64,000 nt of DNA from CAWGXG01 sp963826505. Its GTDB lineage: Bacteria > Chloroflexota > Anaerolineae > Aggregatilineales > Aggregatilineaceae. Below, one piece after another: positions 1-9,055 of this stretch (position 1 is the stretch's first letter; every line of letters starts with the position of its first letter). Under the pieces are notes generated by a model. The model saw nothing but the letters and a program-made list of their open reading frames with translations. It was not told the origin of the DNA and did not search any database. Position numbers and translations under genes: made by a program. The stretch is from the NCBI GenBank assembly GCA_963826505.1, contig CAWGXG010000005.1, forward strand, positions 310,001 through 374,000, in the 5' to 3' direction.

Positions 1-223
1 GGCGGGAGCAGATGGCCTTAGCGGCGTGGTCAAAGTTGTCGAGCATTTCGGATCGACGGTGCTCTCCTACGTCGACGTCCACGATCAACTGATCAAAGTG
101 CAATCGGAAGCGACCAAGGACATCGCGCTCGGCCAGTCGATACATCTGGCTTTTTTACCGCAAGCTCTCTATCTGTTCGATGCCGAATCAGGACACGCCA
201 TCCGCACTCCCGGCGTGAGCTAA
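1..223 (+). CDS. ABC sugar importer ATPase, C-terminal fragment (MalK/UgpC TOBE region)
   Basis: The reading frame is open from the left edge (first full codon at base 2) and ends in TAA at 221-223, so only the last ~73 residues are present. They show the C-terminal beta-barrel (TOBE/OB-like) pattern of MalK/UgpC-type ATPases: GVVKVVEHFGSTVLSYV, then GQSIHLAF, then a terminal YLFDAESGHAIR. In this family the C-terminal barrel follows the nucleotide-binding domain and is regulatory; the ATPase energises binding-protein-dependent sugar uptake at the inner membrane. The GTG at 26 is an internal codon, not a start. The next gene starts 21 bases later, so the two are probably cotranscribed. Subfamily substrate cannot be told from this tail. 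Confidence 0.8.
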   Translation, partial: AGADGLSGVVKVVEHFGSTVLSYVDVHDQLIKVQSEATKDIALGQSIHLAFLPQALYLFDAESGHAIRTPGVS

Positions 224-244
224 TCCAGATCAGGAGGAACCACA

Positions 245-1198
245 ATGCGCGTCATCGTTATCGGCGGAACCGGCCATGTCGGCACCTATCTCGTGCCGCG
301 CCTGGTCGCGGTTGGCCACGCAGTCACCGTCGTGACTCGCAATCAAAGCAAACCCTATCAAGCTTCCGCCGCGTGGGACAATGTCCAGCGGGTGACGATC
401 GATCGCGACGCCGCCGAAAAAGCTGGCGATTTCGGCCAGCGTATCCGCGCGCTGGAACCGGACGTCGTGATCGACATGATTTGCTTCACCCAGGCCAGCG
501 CGCAGCATCTTGTCGAAGCCCTGCGCGGTCAGATTCAGCATTTTCTCCACTGCGGCACCATCTGGATTCACGGCCCAAGCGTCGAGGTCCCCACGACGGA
601 GGAACAGCCGCGCCGCCCGTTTGGCGATTACGGCATTCAGAAGGCCCAAATCGAAACGTACCTGCTCGGCGAAGCGCGGCGCAGCGGCTTCCCGGCGACC
701 TGTTTGCATCCTGGCCATATCGTGGGACCGGGCTGGAACCCGCTGAATCCTCAGGGACATTTCAACCCGTCAGTGTTCGAGCGTCTCGCCCACGGCGAAG
801 AAGTGGCGCTGCCCAACCTGGGCATGGAAACTGTGCACCACGTACACGCTGACGACGTGGCGCAGGCGTTCATGGCCGCCCTGGCACAACGCAGCGCTGC
901 TGTTGGCGAGAGTTTCCATGTCGTATCGCCTGCTGCCGTGACGCTGCGCGGCTATGCCGAAACCGTCGCAGGCTGGTTTGGCCGCGAACCGAAGCTCGCC
1001 TATCTTCCCTGGGAAAAGTGGCGCGAACTCGTCAGCCCGGATGAAGCGAAAGCCACCTGGGACCACATCGCCCACAGTCCAAACTGTTCCATCGCCAAAG
1101 CGCAGCGAATGATCAACTACCAGCCGCGCTACAGTTCATTTCAGTGTATACACGAATCAGTACGCTGGCTGATAGACAACGGCAAAATCACGGTCTAG
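245..1198 (+). CDS. NAD(P)-dependent epimerase/dehydratase (extended SDR)
   Basis: A 317-residue protein with the N-terminal Rossmann nucleotide motif GGTGHVG at residues 7-13, as in extended short-chain dehydrogenases that act on nucleotide sugars or related substrates. The usual catalytic YxxxK can be placed at YGIQKAQ near residues 129-135, giving Y-x-x-x-K. A downstream HPGHIVGPGWNP stretch matches the HPGxxxGPG substrate loop of this family. ATG at 245 is preceded by a strong AGGAGG (230-235). It follows the ABC ATPase by 21 bases, which suggests a sugar-related operon. The exact substrate is unknown. Confidence 0.85.
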   Translation: MRVIVIGGTGHVGTYLVPRLVAVGHAVTVVTRNQSKPYQASAAWDNVQRVTIDRDAAEKAGDFGQRIRALEPDVVIDMICFTQASAQHLVEALRGQIQHFLHCGTIWIHGPSVEVPTTEEQPRRPFGDYGIQKAQIETYLLGEARRSGFPATCLHPGHIVGPGWNPLNPQGHFNPSVFERLAHGEEVALPNLGMETVHHVHADDVAQAFMAALAQRSAAVGESFHVVSPAAVTLRGYAETVAGWFGREPKLAYLPWEKWRELVSPDEAKATWDHIAHSPNCSIAKAQRMINYQPRYSSFQCIHESVRWLIDNGKITV

Positions 1199-1667
1199 GG
1201 TTTTGGCTGGCCGCATTGCTCATTCGTTAACTTGCGAGACCGATCCCCACAGGTTCCGTCGACCGTGGAAGATGGAATGTCGTACAACTTCTCCATAATG
1301 TGATATGCGGCCAGCGAAATGTTGTCGCAAGCCGTGTTTTATCGAATTCGATTTTCAACACTCTTTACGATCAGCTTCGTCATTGTCCGATTCCACACCC
1401 CGATCAGCAGATCTCAAGCAATTTGCACATCGACCAAGTCGATCCCACTCCACCCGTCACAAGCGCCCACCGGTACCGGTCCAGTTCGACATAGCCATGC
1501 GCTTGGGGAATTGTTCCTGTCTTCTACCAGGAGACTGCGTAGATCCCAATCCCCTCGTAGATCGGGGTTTTTGACCATATGGGATATTTCGTGAAGTTCT
1601 ATTTTCGAATTATGCGGGCGGTGAAACCAATGCGTCATTTGGACGTATTTAATTTATAAGATAAAGT
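1199..1667. other. Intergenic region without a recognised gene
   Basis: No convincing coding region. It holds a perfect 10-base inverted repeat, GCTGGCCGCA at 1206-1215 and its complement at 1306-1315, 90 bases apart. There is also a short terminator-like hairpin at 1548-1572 (CCCC/GGGG arms, 9-base loop, then five T). The right end becomes A/T-rich and leads into the promoter at 1668. Confidence 0.5.
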
Positions 1668-1696
1668 TTGACTTTTTGAGTTAAAAGATCTAATAT
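1668..1696 (+). promoter_or_regulatory. Sigma70-type promoter for the DinB-family gene
   Basis: TTGACT at 1668-1673 and TAATAT at 1691-1696 are separated by exactly 17 bases in an A/T-rich stretch, close to consensus. The predicted transcript would start near 1703, giving about 43 bases of leader that carries the Shine-Dalgarno GGTGGAGG before the ATG at 1746. Confidence 0.7.
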
Positions 1697-1745
1697 ATGG
1701 AACATGCGTTCTAATCAGGCCGAAACTAGATGGTGGAGGCACATC

Positions 1746-2271
1746 ATGCTAAACGCCACGGTATCCCAGGTTGGACCACACTTACAGGTACCGGTAACGG
1801 ACAAAGCATCGCTCAGCAGGCTGTTTGATGACCATTACCGGGCAAGTCACCGCCTCTGGCAGACAGTGATGGCACTCAGCGACGAACAGTTCCGTCACGC
1901 ACCGGGCAACGGTCATCCTTCCATCCAAACGCAAATCGTCCGCATGGTAGCGAATGAGAATCTGTGGGTGAACTACCTGTGGCATGGTGAAGTGGAGTTT
2001 CTGCAAGAGTTCTCAATTTCCGACGCGAGCCAGCATATGGGTTGAATGGAACGCCCTGGAAGAAGAAATGTGCGATTTCATCGACGAGCTCGGGCCCGCC
2101 GAGTTGGAACGCCGGGTTGAACCCCCGTTCCTGAATCCAGTCGCAACTCTGAAGGTAGGGGCAATTCTGCTGCAAATTATTCATGACGCCGTCGAGTGGC
2201 GCAGGCAGCTTCATGTGCGTCTATATCGCCTGGGGATCCCAACCCTCCCCGAGACTCAACGTGTCTTGTAG
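1746..2271 (+). pseudogene. DinB/YfiT-like family protein, frameshifted
   Basis: The DinB fold is a four-helix bundle often binding a metal through three His; members include thiol-dependent enzymes and stress proteins. The first part (1746 to about 2010) reads MLNATVSQ...GEVEFLQE. The family-typical rest (FPTRASIWVEWNALEEEM, then IIHDAVEWRRQLHVRLYRLG) lies one frame over and ends at 2271. Removing one base near 2008-2030 joins them into a ~174-residue protein of normal DinB length. ATG at 1746 has SD GGTGGAGG. The usual C-terminal HxxxHRxQ is only partly kept (H...WRRQ), so metal binding is doubtful. It is either a real frameshift or an inserted base in the assembly (see the finding on six matching frameshifts). 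Confidence 0.75.
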
Positions 2272-2316
2272 CGTCATCGTCGATTGAATGCGGAAACAAT
2301 AGCCGGGAAAAGCGAT

Positions 2317-2580
2317 ATGTGCAGAAATATCAAAACCCTCTTCAACTTCGACCCACCTGTAACCGACGTCGAGATTCGTGCGGGCGCACTTCAATACGTC
2401 CGCAAGATAAGCGGATTCAACACACCATCGAAAGCCAACGAAGCAGCTTTCACGGCTGCCGTTGACGCGATAGCCGCCGTCTCCAGCCACCTTCTCGCCT
2501 CGCTTGAGACGCACGCGCCGCCGAAAAATCGCGCAGAAGAAATCGCCAAGGCGCGTGCACGCGCTGCGCGTCGACTGTAA
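2317..2580 (+). CDS. DUF2277 family protein
   Basis: An 87-residue protein that begins MCRNIKTLFNFDPPVT, the diagnostic N-terminus of DUF2277, and continues with ALQYVRKISGFNTPSKANE and a basic, Ala-rich tail. The family is small, cytosolic and of unknown function. The ATG at 2317 is chosen because the family almost always starts MCRN; an in-frame upstream ATG at 2284 would add 11 unconserved residues. The Shine-Dalgarno is weak (GGGAAAAG). It lies 45 bases after the DinB-like gene and may share its transcript. Confidence 0.85.
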   Translation: MCRNIKTLFNFDPPVTDVEIRAGALQYVRKISGFNTPSKANEAAFTAAVDAIAAVSSHLLASLETHAPPKNRAEEIAKARARAARRL

Positions 2581-2678
2581 TTGCCCAGCTTACCAATCTC
2601 AAGAAGATAGCGCGGCATAACCCAAGTGTCCCTGTTATCGGCGGGTGACACGGGGTTGGCTGCGTCGTGTTGGTTGTG

Positions 2679-2700
2679 CTTCTGACCAAATGGTCAGAAG
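2679..2700. promoter_or_regulatory. Perfect 10-bp inverted repeat, TetR-type operator candidate
   Basis: Arms CTTCTGACCA (2679-2688) and TGGTCAGAAG (2691-2700) are exact complements around a 2-base centre AA. The core TGACCA-N2-TGGTCA is a common TetR-family operator form. It lies 77 bases upstream of the ATG of the drug-exporter gene at 2777. No TetR gene is present in the window, so the repressor would act in trans. Confidence 0.65.
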
Positions 2701-2776
2701 TCCATTCCGGCGGGAGTTCTTGCGAACACCGCCGATGACAACTCTATCATTGACGCATCAAGGAGAAAACGAGCAC

Positions 2777-4363
2777 ATGAACACCAAAGGACAACGGAAT
2801 CGCTGGGTGGGTTTGCTGTTCATCTGTATATCGCTGCTGATCATCAGCCTGGATAACACCATTCTCAACGTGGCCCTCCCGGCCATTTCCACCGACCTGG
2901 GCGCAAGCCAGAGTGAATTACAGTGGATTGTCGACGCCTACATTCTGGTATTTGCGTCGCTGCTGCTGACGATGGGATCGGTCGGAGATCGAATCGGGCG
3001 CAAGCGCATTTTGCAGTTCGGCGTCGCCTGGTTTGGCGTGTTTTCGCTGATGGCCGCACTATCGAACTCGGTAGAGATGCTCGTCGCGGCGCGGGCGCTG
3101 CTGGGCCTGGGAGGTGCCATCATCATGCCGGCTACGCTGTCGCTGGTCACCGCCAGCTTCCGCGAACCGAAAGAACGCGCGCAAGCCATTGCGCTCTGGG
3201 CCGCGGTGTTCGGATTGGGTTCAGGTATCGGGCCGTTGTTGGGCGGCTACCTGTTGGAGCACTTCCAGTGGAATTCCATGTTCGTGGTCAACCTGCCGGT
3301 AGTTGCCACCGCGTTGATCGGCGGTCATTTCTTCCTTGAAGAATCGAAGGACGAAGCCGCAGCGCCGCCGGATATTCCGGGCGTGCTGCTGTCGATCGTG
3401 GGCCTGTTCGCGTTGGTGTACGGCATCATCCAGGCGGGCGTGGACGGTTGGGGCGCGAGCAACGTCGTCATGACTCTCGGCGTCGCAGCACTGCTGCTGG
3501 TGGTGTTCTTCATGTGGGAAAGTCGCGCGCGCCACCCGATGCTGCCCCTATACCTGTTTCGCAACCCCTCATTCACGGGGGCAAACGTAGCGATCACGCT
3601 GATGTTTTTCGGCCTGTTAGGCGTCTTCTTCGCTATCAGCCAGTTCTTTCAGTCGGTGCAGGGTTACACAGCGCTGGAAACCGGCTATCGCTTGTTCCTG
3701 CCGACCTCAATAGGACTGATGCTTACGGCGGGGCTGTCGGCACAGATTGCGCAGCGCCTGGGCACCCGGTGGACTGTCGGGCTGGGATTTTTCATTTCAG
3801 CCAGCAGCATGTTCGCCCTGTCGCAGTTGATGGCACCCGATATGTCATACCCGGCACTGCTGATCACCATGCTTTTGATGACAGGCGGAATCGGCGTGGC
3901 GATGAGTCCGGCCACCAATTCGATCATGGGATCGGTCCCCGAGCGTAAGGCGGGCGTGGGATCGGCCATGAACGACACCACCCGAGAAATCGGCGGGGCG
4001 CTGGGCGTGGCGGTGCTGGGTACGGTCATGAACAACACCTACCTGAGTCAGGTCGCATCGCTCAAGCCACAGCTTCCGCCCGAAGCGTACAGCGCAGTGA
4101 GCAGCAGCATTCAGGGCGCGCACTACGTCGCGAGCCAGATCGGCGGGCCGACAGCGGGCGCGATCGTTGACGTGGCGAACAAAGCCTTCGCGTCAGGCAT
4201 GGCGGATGCCATGTTCATCGCGACGTTTATTATGATCGGCGCGGCACTGTTCACACTGCGCGTGCTGCCTTCGGAAATCCGCTGCATCGAACCAGAGTGC
4301 CAGGACGAGGACCAGGAAGAATTCGTCGGCGTGCGAGAACCGGCTCCGGCTGCTGGCGACTGA
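2777..4363 (+). CDS. MFS drug exporter, DHA2 (EmrB/QacA) family, 14 TM
   Basis: A 528-residue inner-membrane proton-coupled efflux pump. Visible signatures are LDNTILNVALPAIS (TM1 motif), WIVDAYILVFASLLL, the loop 2-3 motif GDRIGRKR, and GLGSGIGPLLGGYLLEH (antiporter motif C). Its hydrophobic profile and length fit the 14-helix DHA2 group. It ends in an acidic cytosolic tail (ECQDEDQEE). ATG at 2777 has AAGGAG at 2759-2764; longer in-frame starts at 2645 and 2690 add residues unlike the family. The TetR-like palindrome just upstream suggests induction by a ligand of a TetR repressor, and a strong hairpin follows at 4384. The drug substrate is unknown. Confidence 0.9.
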   Translation: MNTKGQRNRWVGLLFICISLLIISLDNTILNVALPAISTDLGASQSELQWIVDAYILVFASLLLTMGSVGDRIGRKRILQFGVAWFGVFSLMAALSNSVEMLVAARALLGLGGAIIMPATLSLVTASFREPKERAQAIALWAAVFGLGSGIGPLLGGYLLEHFQWNSMFVVNLPVVATALIGGHFFLEESKDEAAAPPDIPGVLLSIVGLFALVYGIIQAGVDGWGASNVVMTLGVAALLLVVFFMWESRARHPMLPLYLFRNPSFTGANVAITLMFFGLLGVFFAISQFFQSVQGYTALETGYRLFLPTSIGLMLTAGLSAQIAQRLGTRWTVGLGFFISASSMFALSQLMAPDMSYPALLITMLLMTGGIGVAMSPATNSIMGSVPERKAGVGSAMNDTTREIGGALGVAVLGTVMNNTYLSQVASLKPQLPPEAYSAVSSSIQGAHYVASQIGGPTAGAIVDVANKAFASGMADAMFIATFIMIGAALFTLRVLPSEIRCIEPECQDEDQEEFVGVREPAPAAGD

Positions 4364-4383
4364 GATCTATCCAGAGACCAAGG

Positions 4384-4416
4384 AATCGAGGGCAGGATCA
4401 CAGCCTGCCCTCGATT
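4384..4416 (+). terminator. Strong hairpin after the MFS gene
   Basis: A perfect 13-bp stem (AATCGAGGGCAGG at 4384-4396 and its complement at 4404-4416) closes a 7-base loop, 20 bases after the MFS stop codon. The T-run is short, so efficiency as an intrinsic terminator is uncertain. Confidence 0.75.
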
Positions 4417-4738
4417 TCACTGAATATACATGCAACACGTGGCGCGCCCCCAGCCCGACGCGAAGAACGCAAACAACGGGCCACAAAACACACCGTAAAG
4501 CAGACCGGTAATCACATCGGACGACGGAAAAGGCTGGCATTCGATGGGTTGAGTATGGCACCCTCTCATTTCTCATCCCAATAACGTCCCCCGTAGACGC
4601 GTGTTTTCAGGACCTTCTCAACCGCTCATCCACAGTAACCTTCAAGAAGATATTTGGCGTCATTGCGAATAGACGTGCCAAAACTCGCCGAATATTCCAT
4701 AATGGGCCATCGTTCAAGTCAGAATCCAGGATAGCCTC
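4417..4738. other. Intergenic region before the dehydrogenase pair
   Basis: No gene seen. A possible -10 box CATAAT at 4699-4704 lies 35 bases before the start at 4739, but no good -35 partner was found. Confidence 0.4.
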
Positions 4739-5890
4739 ATGTCAGATTCAACGTTCGGGTTGCCTCGCATGCACAAAGAACCAGGAGAACGCCGCGATTT
4801 TCTCCCGGGTTTCGTACGCCGCCTGGCAGCCCTGGGAGCCGAGGTCGTACTCGAAGAGGGGTATGGCAGCGGTATGGCATTTGATGCCGTCGACTACGCC
4901 GAACACCACCCAAGAGTCCGCTTTGCGCCCCATGACGAGGTGTATCAGCAAGATTACGTATTGGTGCTGCGATATCCAAGTGACGATGAACTGCGCCTGA
5001 TGCACCCCGGCGCGTGCCTGATCACAATGGTGCATTATCCGACGCGCCCCGAACGCGTGAAATACCTGCGCACGCTCGGCATCGAGGCTATTTCGCTAGA
5101 CAGCCTGACTGATGATACCGGCCGCCGGTTGGTCGAAAATCTGCGTGCCGTGGGCTGGAATGGCCTGGAAATCGGGTTCGAGGCGCTCCGCAAAACCTAC
5201 CCGGACTTTGAAGCACCGCAGCGCCCTCCGATTCGAGTTGCTGTGCTCGGAGCCGGTGCTGTTGGGATCCACGCCATCCAGGCGGCAGCACGATATGGCA
5301 ACCCAGATGTGTGGCGTCAGATGGCTGAGGCCGAAATCCCCGGAGTGCTGGTTACCGCCGTGGAATATGACACGACACGGTTCGATAAGGTCATGCATCA
5401 CCTGCTCTCCGAGTCCCTCATGCTGGTTGACGCCACTCAGCGCCCCGATCCGAGCCGACCTGTCATTCCAAACAGCTGGATCGGAGATATGCCCGAGCAT
5501 GCCGTCCTGGTCGATCTCTCGGTCGACCCATACAAGTGCGACGACGATCCGCCAACGGTTAAGGGCATCGAAGGTATGCCGCAGGGCAGCCTGGACCAAT
5601 ATATTTTCACCCCCGACGATCCGGCCTTTGACCTTATCCCAGACTGTATTGAGACGACTCATCGCCGCGTATCTGTGTCGTGCTATTCGTGGCCGGGCAT
5701 TCATCCACGCGATTGTATGGACCTCTACGGGCACCAGCTCTTCCCGATTCTTCGTCAACTCATCGAAGCGGGTGGGCCCGGGCATATTCGCCCGAATGGC
5801 GGCCACTTCCAGCGGGCCATCGCCCGTGCCCTACTGTCTTTGTGGGTGGGGCAGCCCAACCAAACCGGAGGGACGAATGGACATACCTAA
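4739..5890 (+). CDS. AlaDH/PNT-family NAD(P)-dependent dehydrogenase-like protein, copy 1
   Basis: 383 residues. The N-terminal half resembles the alanine dehydrogenase/pyridine nucleotide transhydrogenase N-terminal domain (GLPRMHKEPGERRDFLP, the 'KE..GERR..L.P' pattern). The second half has a Rossmann motif VAVLGAGAVGIHA at ~162-174. A block shared with its neighbour is TMVHYPTRPERV followed by AISLDSLTDD and NLRAVGWNGLEI. Enzymes of this superfamily oxidise alanine, lysine or saccharopine, or move hydride between NAD and NADP, in the cytosol; this protein cannot be assigned to one. The next gene is a paralogue and overlaps the 3' end by 14 bases, which points to translational coupling and perhaps a heteromeric enzyme. 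Confidence 0.75.
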   Translation: MSDSTFGLPRMHKEPGERRDFLPGFVRRLAALGAEVVLEEGYGSGMAFDAVDYAEHHPRVRFAPHDEVYQQDYVLVLRYPSDDELRLMHPGACLITMVHYPTRPERVKYLRTLGIEAISLDSLTDDTGRRLVENLRAVGWNGLEIGFEALRKTYPDFEAPQRPPIRVAVLGAGAVGIHAIQAAARYGNPDVWRQMAEAEIPGVLVTAVEYDTTRFDKVMHHLLSESLMLVDATQRPDPSRPVIPNSWIGDMPEHAVLVDLSVDPYKCDDDPPTVKGIEGMPQGSLDQYIFTPDDPAFDLIPDCIETTHRRVSVSCYSWPGIHPRDCMDLYGHQLFPILRQLIEAGGPGHIRPNGGHFQRAIARALLSLWVGQPNQTGGTNGHT

Positions 5891-7037
5891 AACCATCGGA
5901 TTACCGCGCATGGGCAAAGAGAAAGGCGAACGGCGCGTCTTCCTGCCCGAATTTGTACAGTGGCTGACGCAGCTTGGAGTGAAGGTCTTCCTGGAAGAAG
6001 GGTATGGTTCATCGGGCGGCTACGATTTTTCCGACTTTCGTCAGGGTAACGAGGCCGTCACCTTGTGCAGCCGGGCGCGCGCTTTCCAACAGGATGTCGT
6101 GCTCGTGCTGCGCGCTCCTGAGCGCCAGGAATTCGATCTACTGCGTTCTGGCAGCACCCTGATTACCATGCTGCACTACCCTACCCGTCCGTGGCGTGTG
6201 CAGCGTTTGCAGGAGGTGGGCATCCGCGCGATCTCGTTGGATTCCATCGTGGATGACAATAACATCCGACTCGTGGAGAACATGCGGGCCGTCGCCTGGA
6301 ACGGGCTGGAGATCGCCTTCGATGTCCTGGAACAACAGCTCCCTGATTTGCGGCGTTCCGATGGAAAACCGGTACAAGTGTTGATTTTGGGCACGGGCAT
6401 GGTGGGCAAACATGCGGTCGATGCCGCGACGAAGTTGGGCAATATCGAGCGCAATACCGCGTATATGGCCACGGGCGGCACGGGGGCCATTGCGCTCACT
6501 GTGGGACGCAGTGTCAGCGGTCAGCCTGCACTTATGCGTCCCCTATTGGAACAAGCTGACATCCTGGTCGACGCGACTTACCGCCGTGACAGCTCAGCGC
6601 CCGTCATTCCTAACGCGTGGATCGAGTGGTTACCCGAGCATGCGGTCATTGCCGATCTCTCCGTTGATCCCTATCTGTTGCATGACACGCCGCCCGTCGT
6701 GCGCGGAATCGAGGGCATTCCTCAGGGCAATCTCGATAAGTACGTTTTTACACCTGACGATGCGACCTGGATGGCCACCATTCCAGACACTGTCCCTACA
6801 ACTCATCGCCGCACTGTCGTGTCGTGCTATTCCTGGCCAGGCATTCATCCCGATGCGTGTATGGCCCATTACGCACGCCAACTCGCGCCCTTCCTTGAAA
6901 TCCTCTTTGAAAAAGGCTATGACGGCCTGTCCATGCAGGGTAAGTTTTTCGAGCGTGCCTTGTGTCGGGCTACGCTGCGCCACTGGCTGCGCACAGCGCA
7001 CATTTCATCAGCGCACGAGTCGCTGGTGGAAGAGTGA
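5877..7037 (+). CDS. AlaDH/PNT-family NAD(P)-dependent dehydrogenase-like protein, copy 2
   Basis: 386 residues, clearly paralogous to the preceding gene over its whole length. Shared features are IGLPRMGKEKGERRVFLPEF, then TMLHYPTRPWRVQRL, ISLDSIVDDNN, WNGLEIAF, the Rossmann motif LILGTGMVGKHA, and C-terminal GIEGIPQGNLDKYVFTPDD and VVSCYSWPGIHPDACM. The ATG at 5877 has SD CCGGAGGG and lies inside the end of copy 1; the same frame is open far upstream (to 5112), but that part is a shadow of copy 1. Tandem, co-oriented, overlapping paralogues suggest an old duplication with divergence. Substrate unknown. Confidence 0.8.
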   Translation: MDIPKTIGLPRMGKEKGERRVFLPEFVQWLTQLGVKVFLEEGYGSSGGYDFSDFRQGNEAVTLCSRARAFQQDVVLVLRAPERQEFDLLRSGSTLITMLHYPTRPWRVQRLQEVGIRAISLDSIVDDNNIRLVENMRAVAWNGLEIAFDVLEQQLPDLRRSDGKPVQVLILGTGMVGKHAVDAATKLGNIERNTAYMATGGTGAIALTVGRSVSGQPALMRPLLEQADILVDATYRRDSSAPVIPNAWIEWLPEHAVIADLSVDPYLLHDTPPVVRGIEGIPQGNLDKYVFTPDDATWMATIPDTVPTTHRRTVVSCYSWPGIHPDACMAHYARQLAPFLEILFEKGYDGLSMQGKFFERALCRATLRHWLRTAHISSAHESLVEE

Positions 7038-7685
7038 CGTGTGGACCGCGATCGTTCAGGAAGACCATAGGGATTGCTTTTGGCCGCTACCAGCTCGACC
7101 CGCACAATGTCATAACCGATGTGCGAGGAGCTGATCGGGCACACCCAGTCCCACAGCACGCGCACACCGTAGGGGTGACAGCCGTTGTTGGGGAGCTGCC
7201 GCCGTCCATAGAATTTCGTGCGACGCGCCGCGCGCGAAGAGCAAGAGCCAAAGCGAGAAGCTAAAGCAGGCGCTGCGACGCCTTTCTTCTGAGATCAGGG
7301 CTGATCTTCGCCCAGCCTAGAGATGGCAGACGCGTACACACGCCGCGCGGCTCCTCCAGCTCCCCCATCACGGCTGCCAGCTCGCATTTGCGCCGGGCGC
7401 TCATCTTCCGCAGCCGGAATTGGCACTTGACGCGTCCGGACATGATTCCCCTTAGGCAGCCGGCGATAACCGGGATGCATACTGCCAGAAAGGGTACGGC
7501 AATGCCGAGTCGTCAGGCCGGAAATACGCGCTCGGTTAGCGTTATCGACCCCCACAGGCTCTTTTGGCAGCACGAAGTCACGCTTCGGCCAGGGCTATTG
7601 TTCTCGACAAATCAGGGTAAGATTAGATCCGGTACGTTAAGTACCTCTCACGGGGCAACGCATGTCGATCAAGGAGGAGTAGGTC
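7038..7685. other. 648-base region without a recognised gene
   Basis: No family was recognised on either strand. The minus strand has two short open stretches (about 7165-7038 and 7443-7261). The second would encode a very basic 60-residue peptide starting MSGRVKCQFRLRKM; neither has a convincing ribosome-binding site. They may be degraded remnants. The AAGGAG at 7673-7678 belongs to the next gene. Confidence 0.4.
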
Positions 7686-8816
7686 ATGAGGAAATGGTCT
7701 TTCTTTCTCGCACTGTTGGTCACCCTGGTCGTCGGGGTGATTCAGGTCACCACTGCGCCCGCGCAGGATGTGCCAGATTACTGGCCGACAGACGGCTGGC
7801 GCACGTCTCCGCCGGAAGAACAGGGCATAGACTCGGAACGACTGGCAGACATGCTCACTTTCGTGGCGGAGAAGAAGATTGATCTCCACAGTATCGTCAT
7901 TATCCGGAACGGCTATATTGTAACCGAGGTGTATTTCCCTGCTTTCAACGAGCAGACAGAGTTTCACGTCTACTCGTGTACCAAGAGCGTGATTTCGGCT
8001 CTGGTCGGGATCGCCATCGATCAAGGCTATCTCGAAGGCGTGGATCAGCCGGTTCTGGACTTCTTTCCCGATCATGAGATCGCTTACCCGGACGACGCCA
8101 AACGATCGATGACGATTGAAAACTTCCTTACGATGACGTCCGGTCTCGATTGGCCCGATCCGAATTTCAGTCTCACTGATCAGATGACGCGTCAGTCCGA
8201 TTGGGCAGGTTTTGTGCTCGATAGGCCGATGGCTGACGAACCGGGGACCACATTTGTGTATAACAACGGTTTGCCCCATGTCCTCTCGGTGATCTTGCAG
8301 CAGAAAACGGGCATGTCTACGACTGCATTTGCCCAACAAATGCTTTTTGATCCGTTAGGAATCCACAGCGACGATTATCGCTGGGAAACAGACTGGCGCG
8401 GCACGGCGATCGGCGGATGGGGTCTGTGGCTGAGGGCGCGCGACATGGCGAAATTCGGCTATCTGTATCTACATGATGGCATGTGGGACGGCTCTCAGGT
8501 CATCCCGGCGGCGTGGGTCGCCGCGTCCACGCGCGAACACATCTTTACCACGACCACCCTGACCTATGGCTATTTGTGGTGGATCGGGCCAGATTATTAT
8601 TCCGCGCGGGGTCTGGAGGCGCAGTTGATTCATGTTGTGCCTGAAAAGCAAATGGTTGTGGTTTTCACGGCGGCGCTGAGTGGCACAAACGAGATAATAC
8701 CGGACCGGCTGATGGAAATGTATATCCTCCCGGCAGCGCAATCATCCGAGCCGCTGCCCGCCAATCCGGACGGAAACGCGCGGCTTCAGGCGGCTGTGGA
8801 CGCCATCCAGGAATAA
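7686..8816 (+). CDS. Secreted serine hydrolase, class C beta-lactamase/esterase fold
   Basis: 376 residues with a Sec signal peptide (MRKWSFFLALLVTLVVG..., likely cut after the Ala-rich TAPAQ near residue 27). The serine beta-lactamase-like motifs are S97-C-T-K100 (SxxK nucleophile and base) and Y192-N-N194 (YxN). The domain ends in the class C-like region IHVVPEKQMVVVF. Such proteins include esterases, D-amino-acid amidases and penicillin-binding-protein-like hydrolases acting outside the membrane, and only some hydrolyse beta-lactams. ATG at 7686 has SD AAGGAG. It is probably the first gene of a small plus-strand group, since the following gene is 240 bases away. Confidence 0.85.
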   Translation: MRKWSFFLALLVTLVVGVIQVTTAPAQDVPDYWPTDGWRTSPPEEQGIDSERLADMLTFVAEKKIDLHSIVIIRNGYIVTEVYFPAFNEQTEFHVYSCTKSVISALVGIAIDQGYLEGVDQPVLDFFPDHEIAYPDDAKRSMTIENFLTMTSGLDWPDPNFSLTDQMTRQSDWAGFVLDRPMADEPGTTFVYNNGLPHVLSVILQQKTGMSTTAFAQQMLFDPLGIHSDDYRWETDWRGTAIGGWGLWLRARDMAKFGYLYLHDGMWDGSQVIPAAWVAASTREHIFTTTTLTYGYLWWIGPDYYSARGLEAQLIHVVPEKQMVVVFTAALSGTNEIIPDRLMEMYILPAAQSSEPLPANPDGNARLQAAVDAIQE

Positions 8817-9055
8817 AACTGAATAGGCGCCATTTGCCTCAGGTGCTCTGCGGGTACGACTGCGATGTGTGCCATATTTGTGACTCGCGTCACAGCTTCT
8901 CGGCATCCCCGATTTCAACTCCGGGTTAGCTTTAGGAAATGCCACCTGGTATGCGGTGGGCAGACGGGCCGCTCTGTGTCAAGATCCTGACAGCGGCCCT
9001 TGACCGCCTGCTACCAGGATTTTTGTCAAATTCAAACCGAGGAGAACGAGTCTTG

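Noticed and set aside
1206..1315. 10-bp inverted repeat 90 bases apart as a MITE
   Set aside because: Too short, without target-site duplication or internal similarity to a transposase; reported only as part of the intergenic entry.
5112..5876. Upstream extension of the second dehydrogenase
   Set aside because: The frame is open but lies inside copy 1; family similarity and the Shine-Dalgarno both start at 5877.
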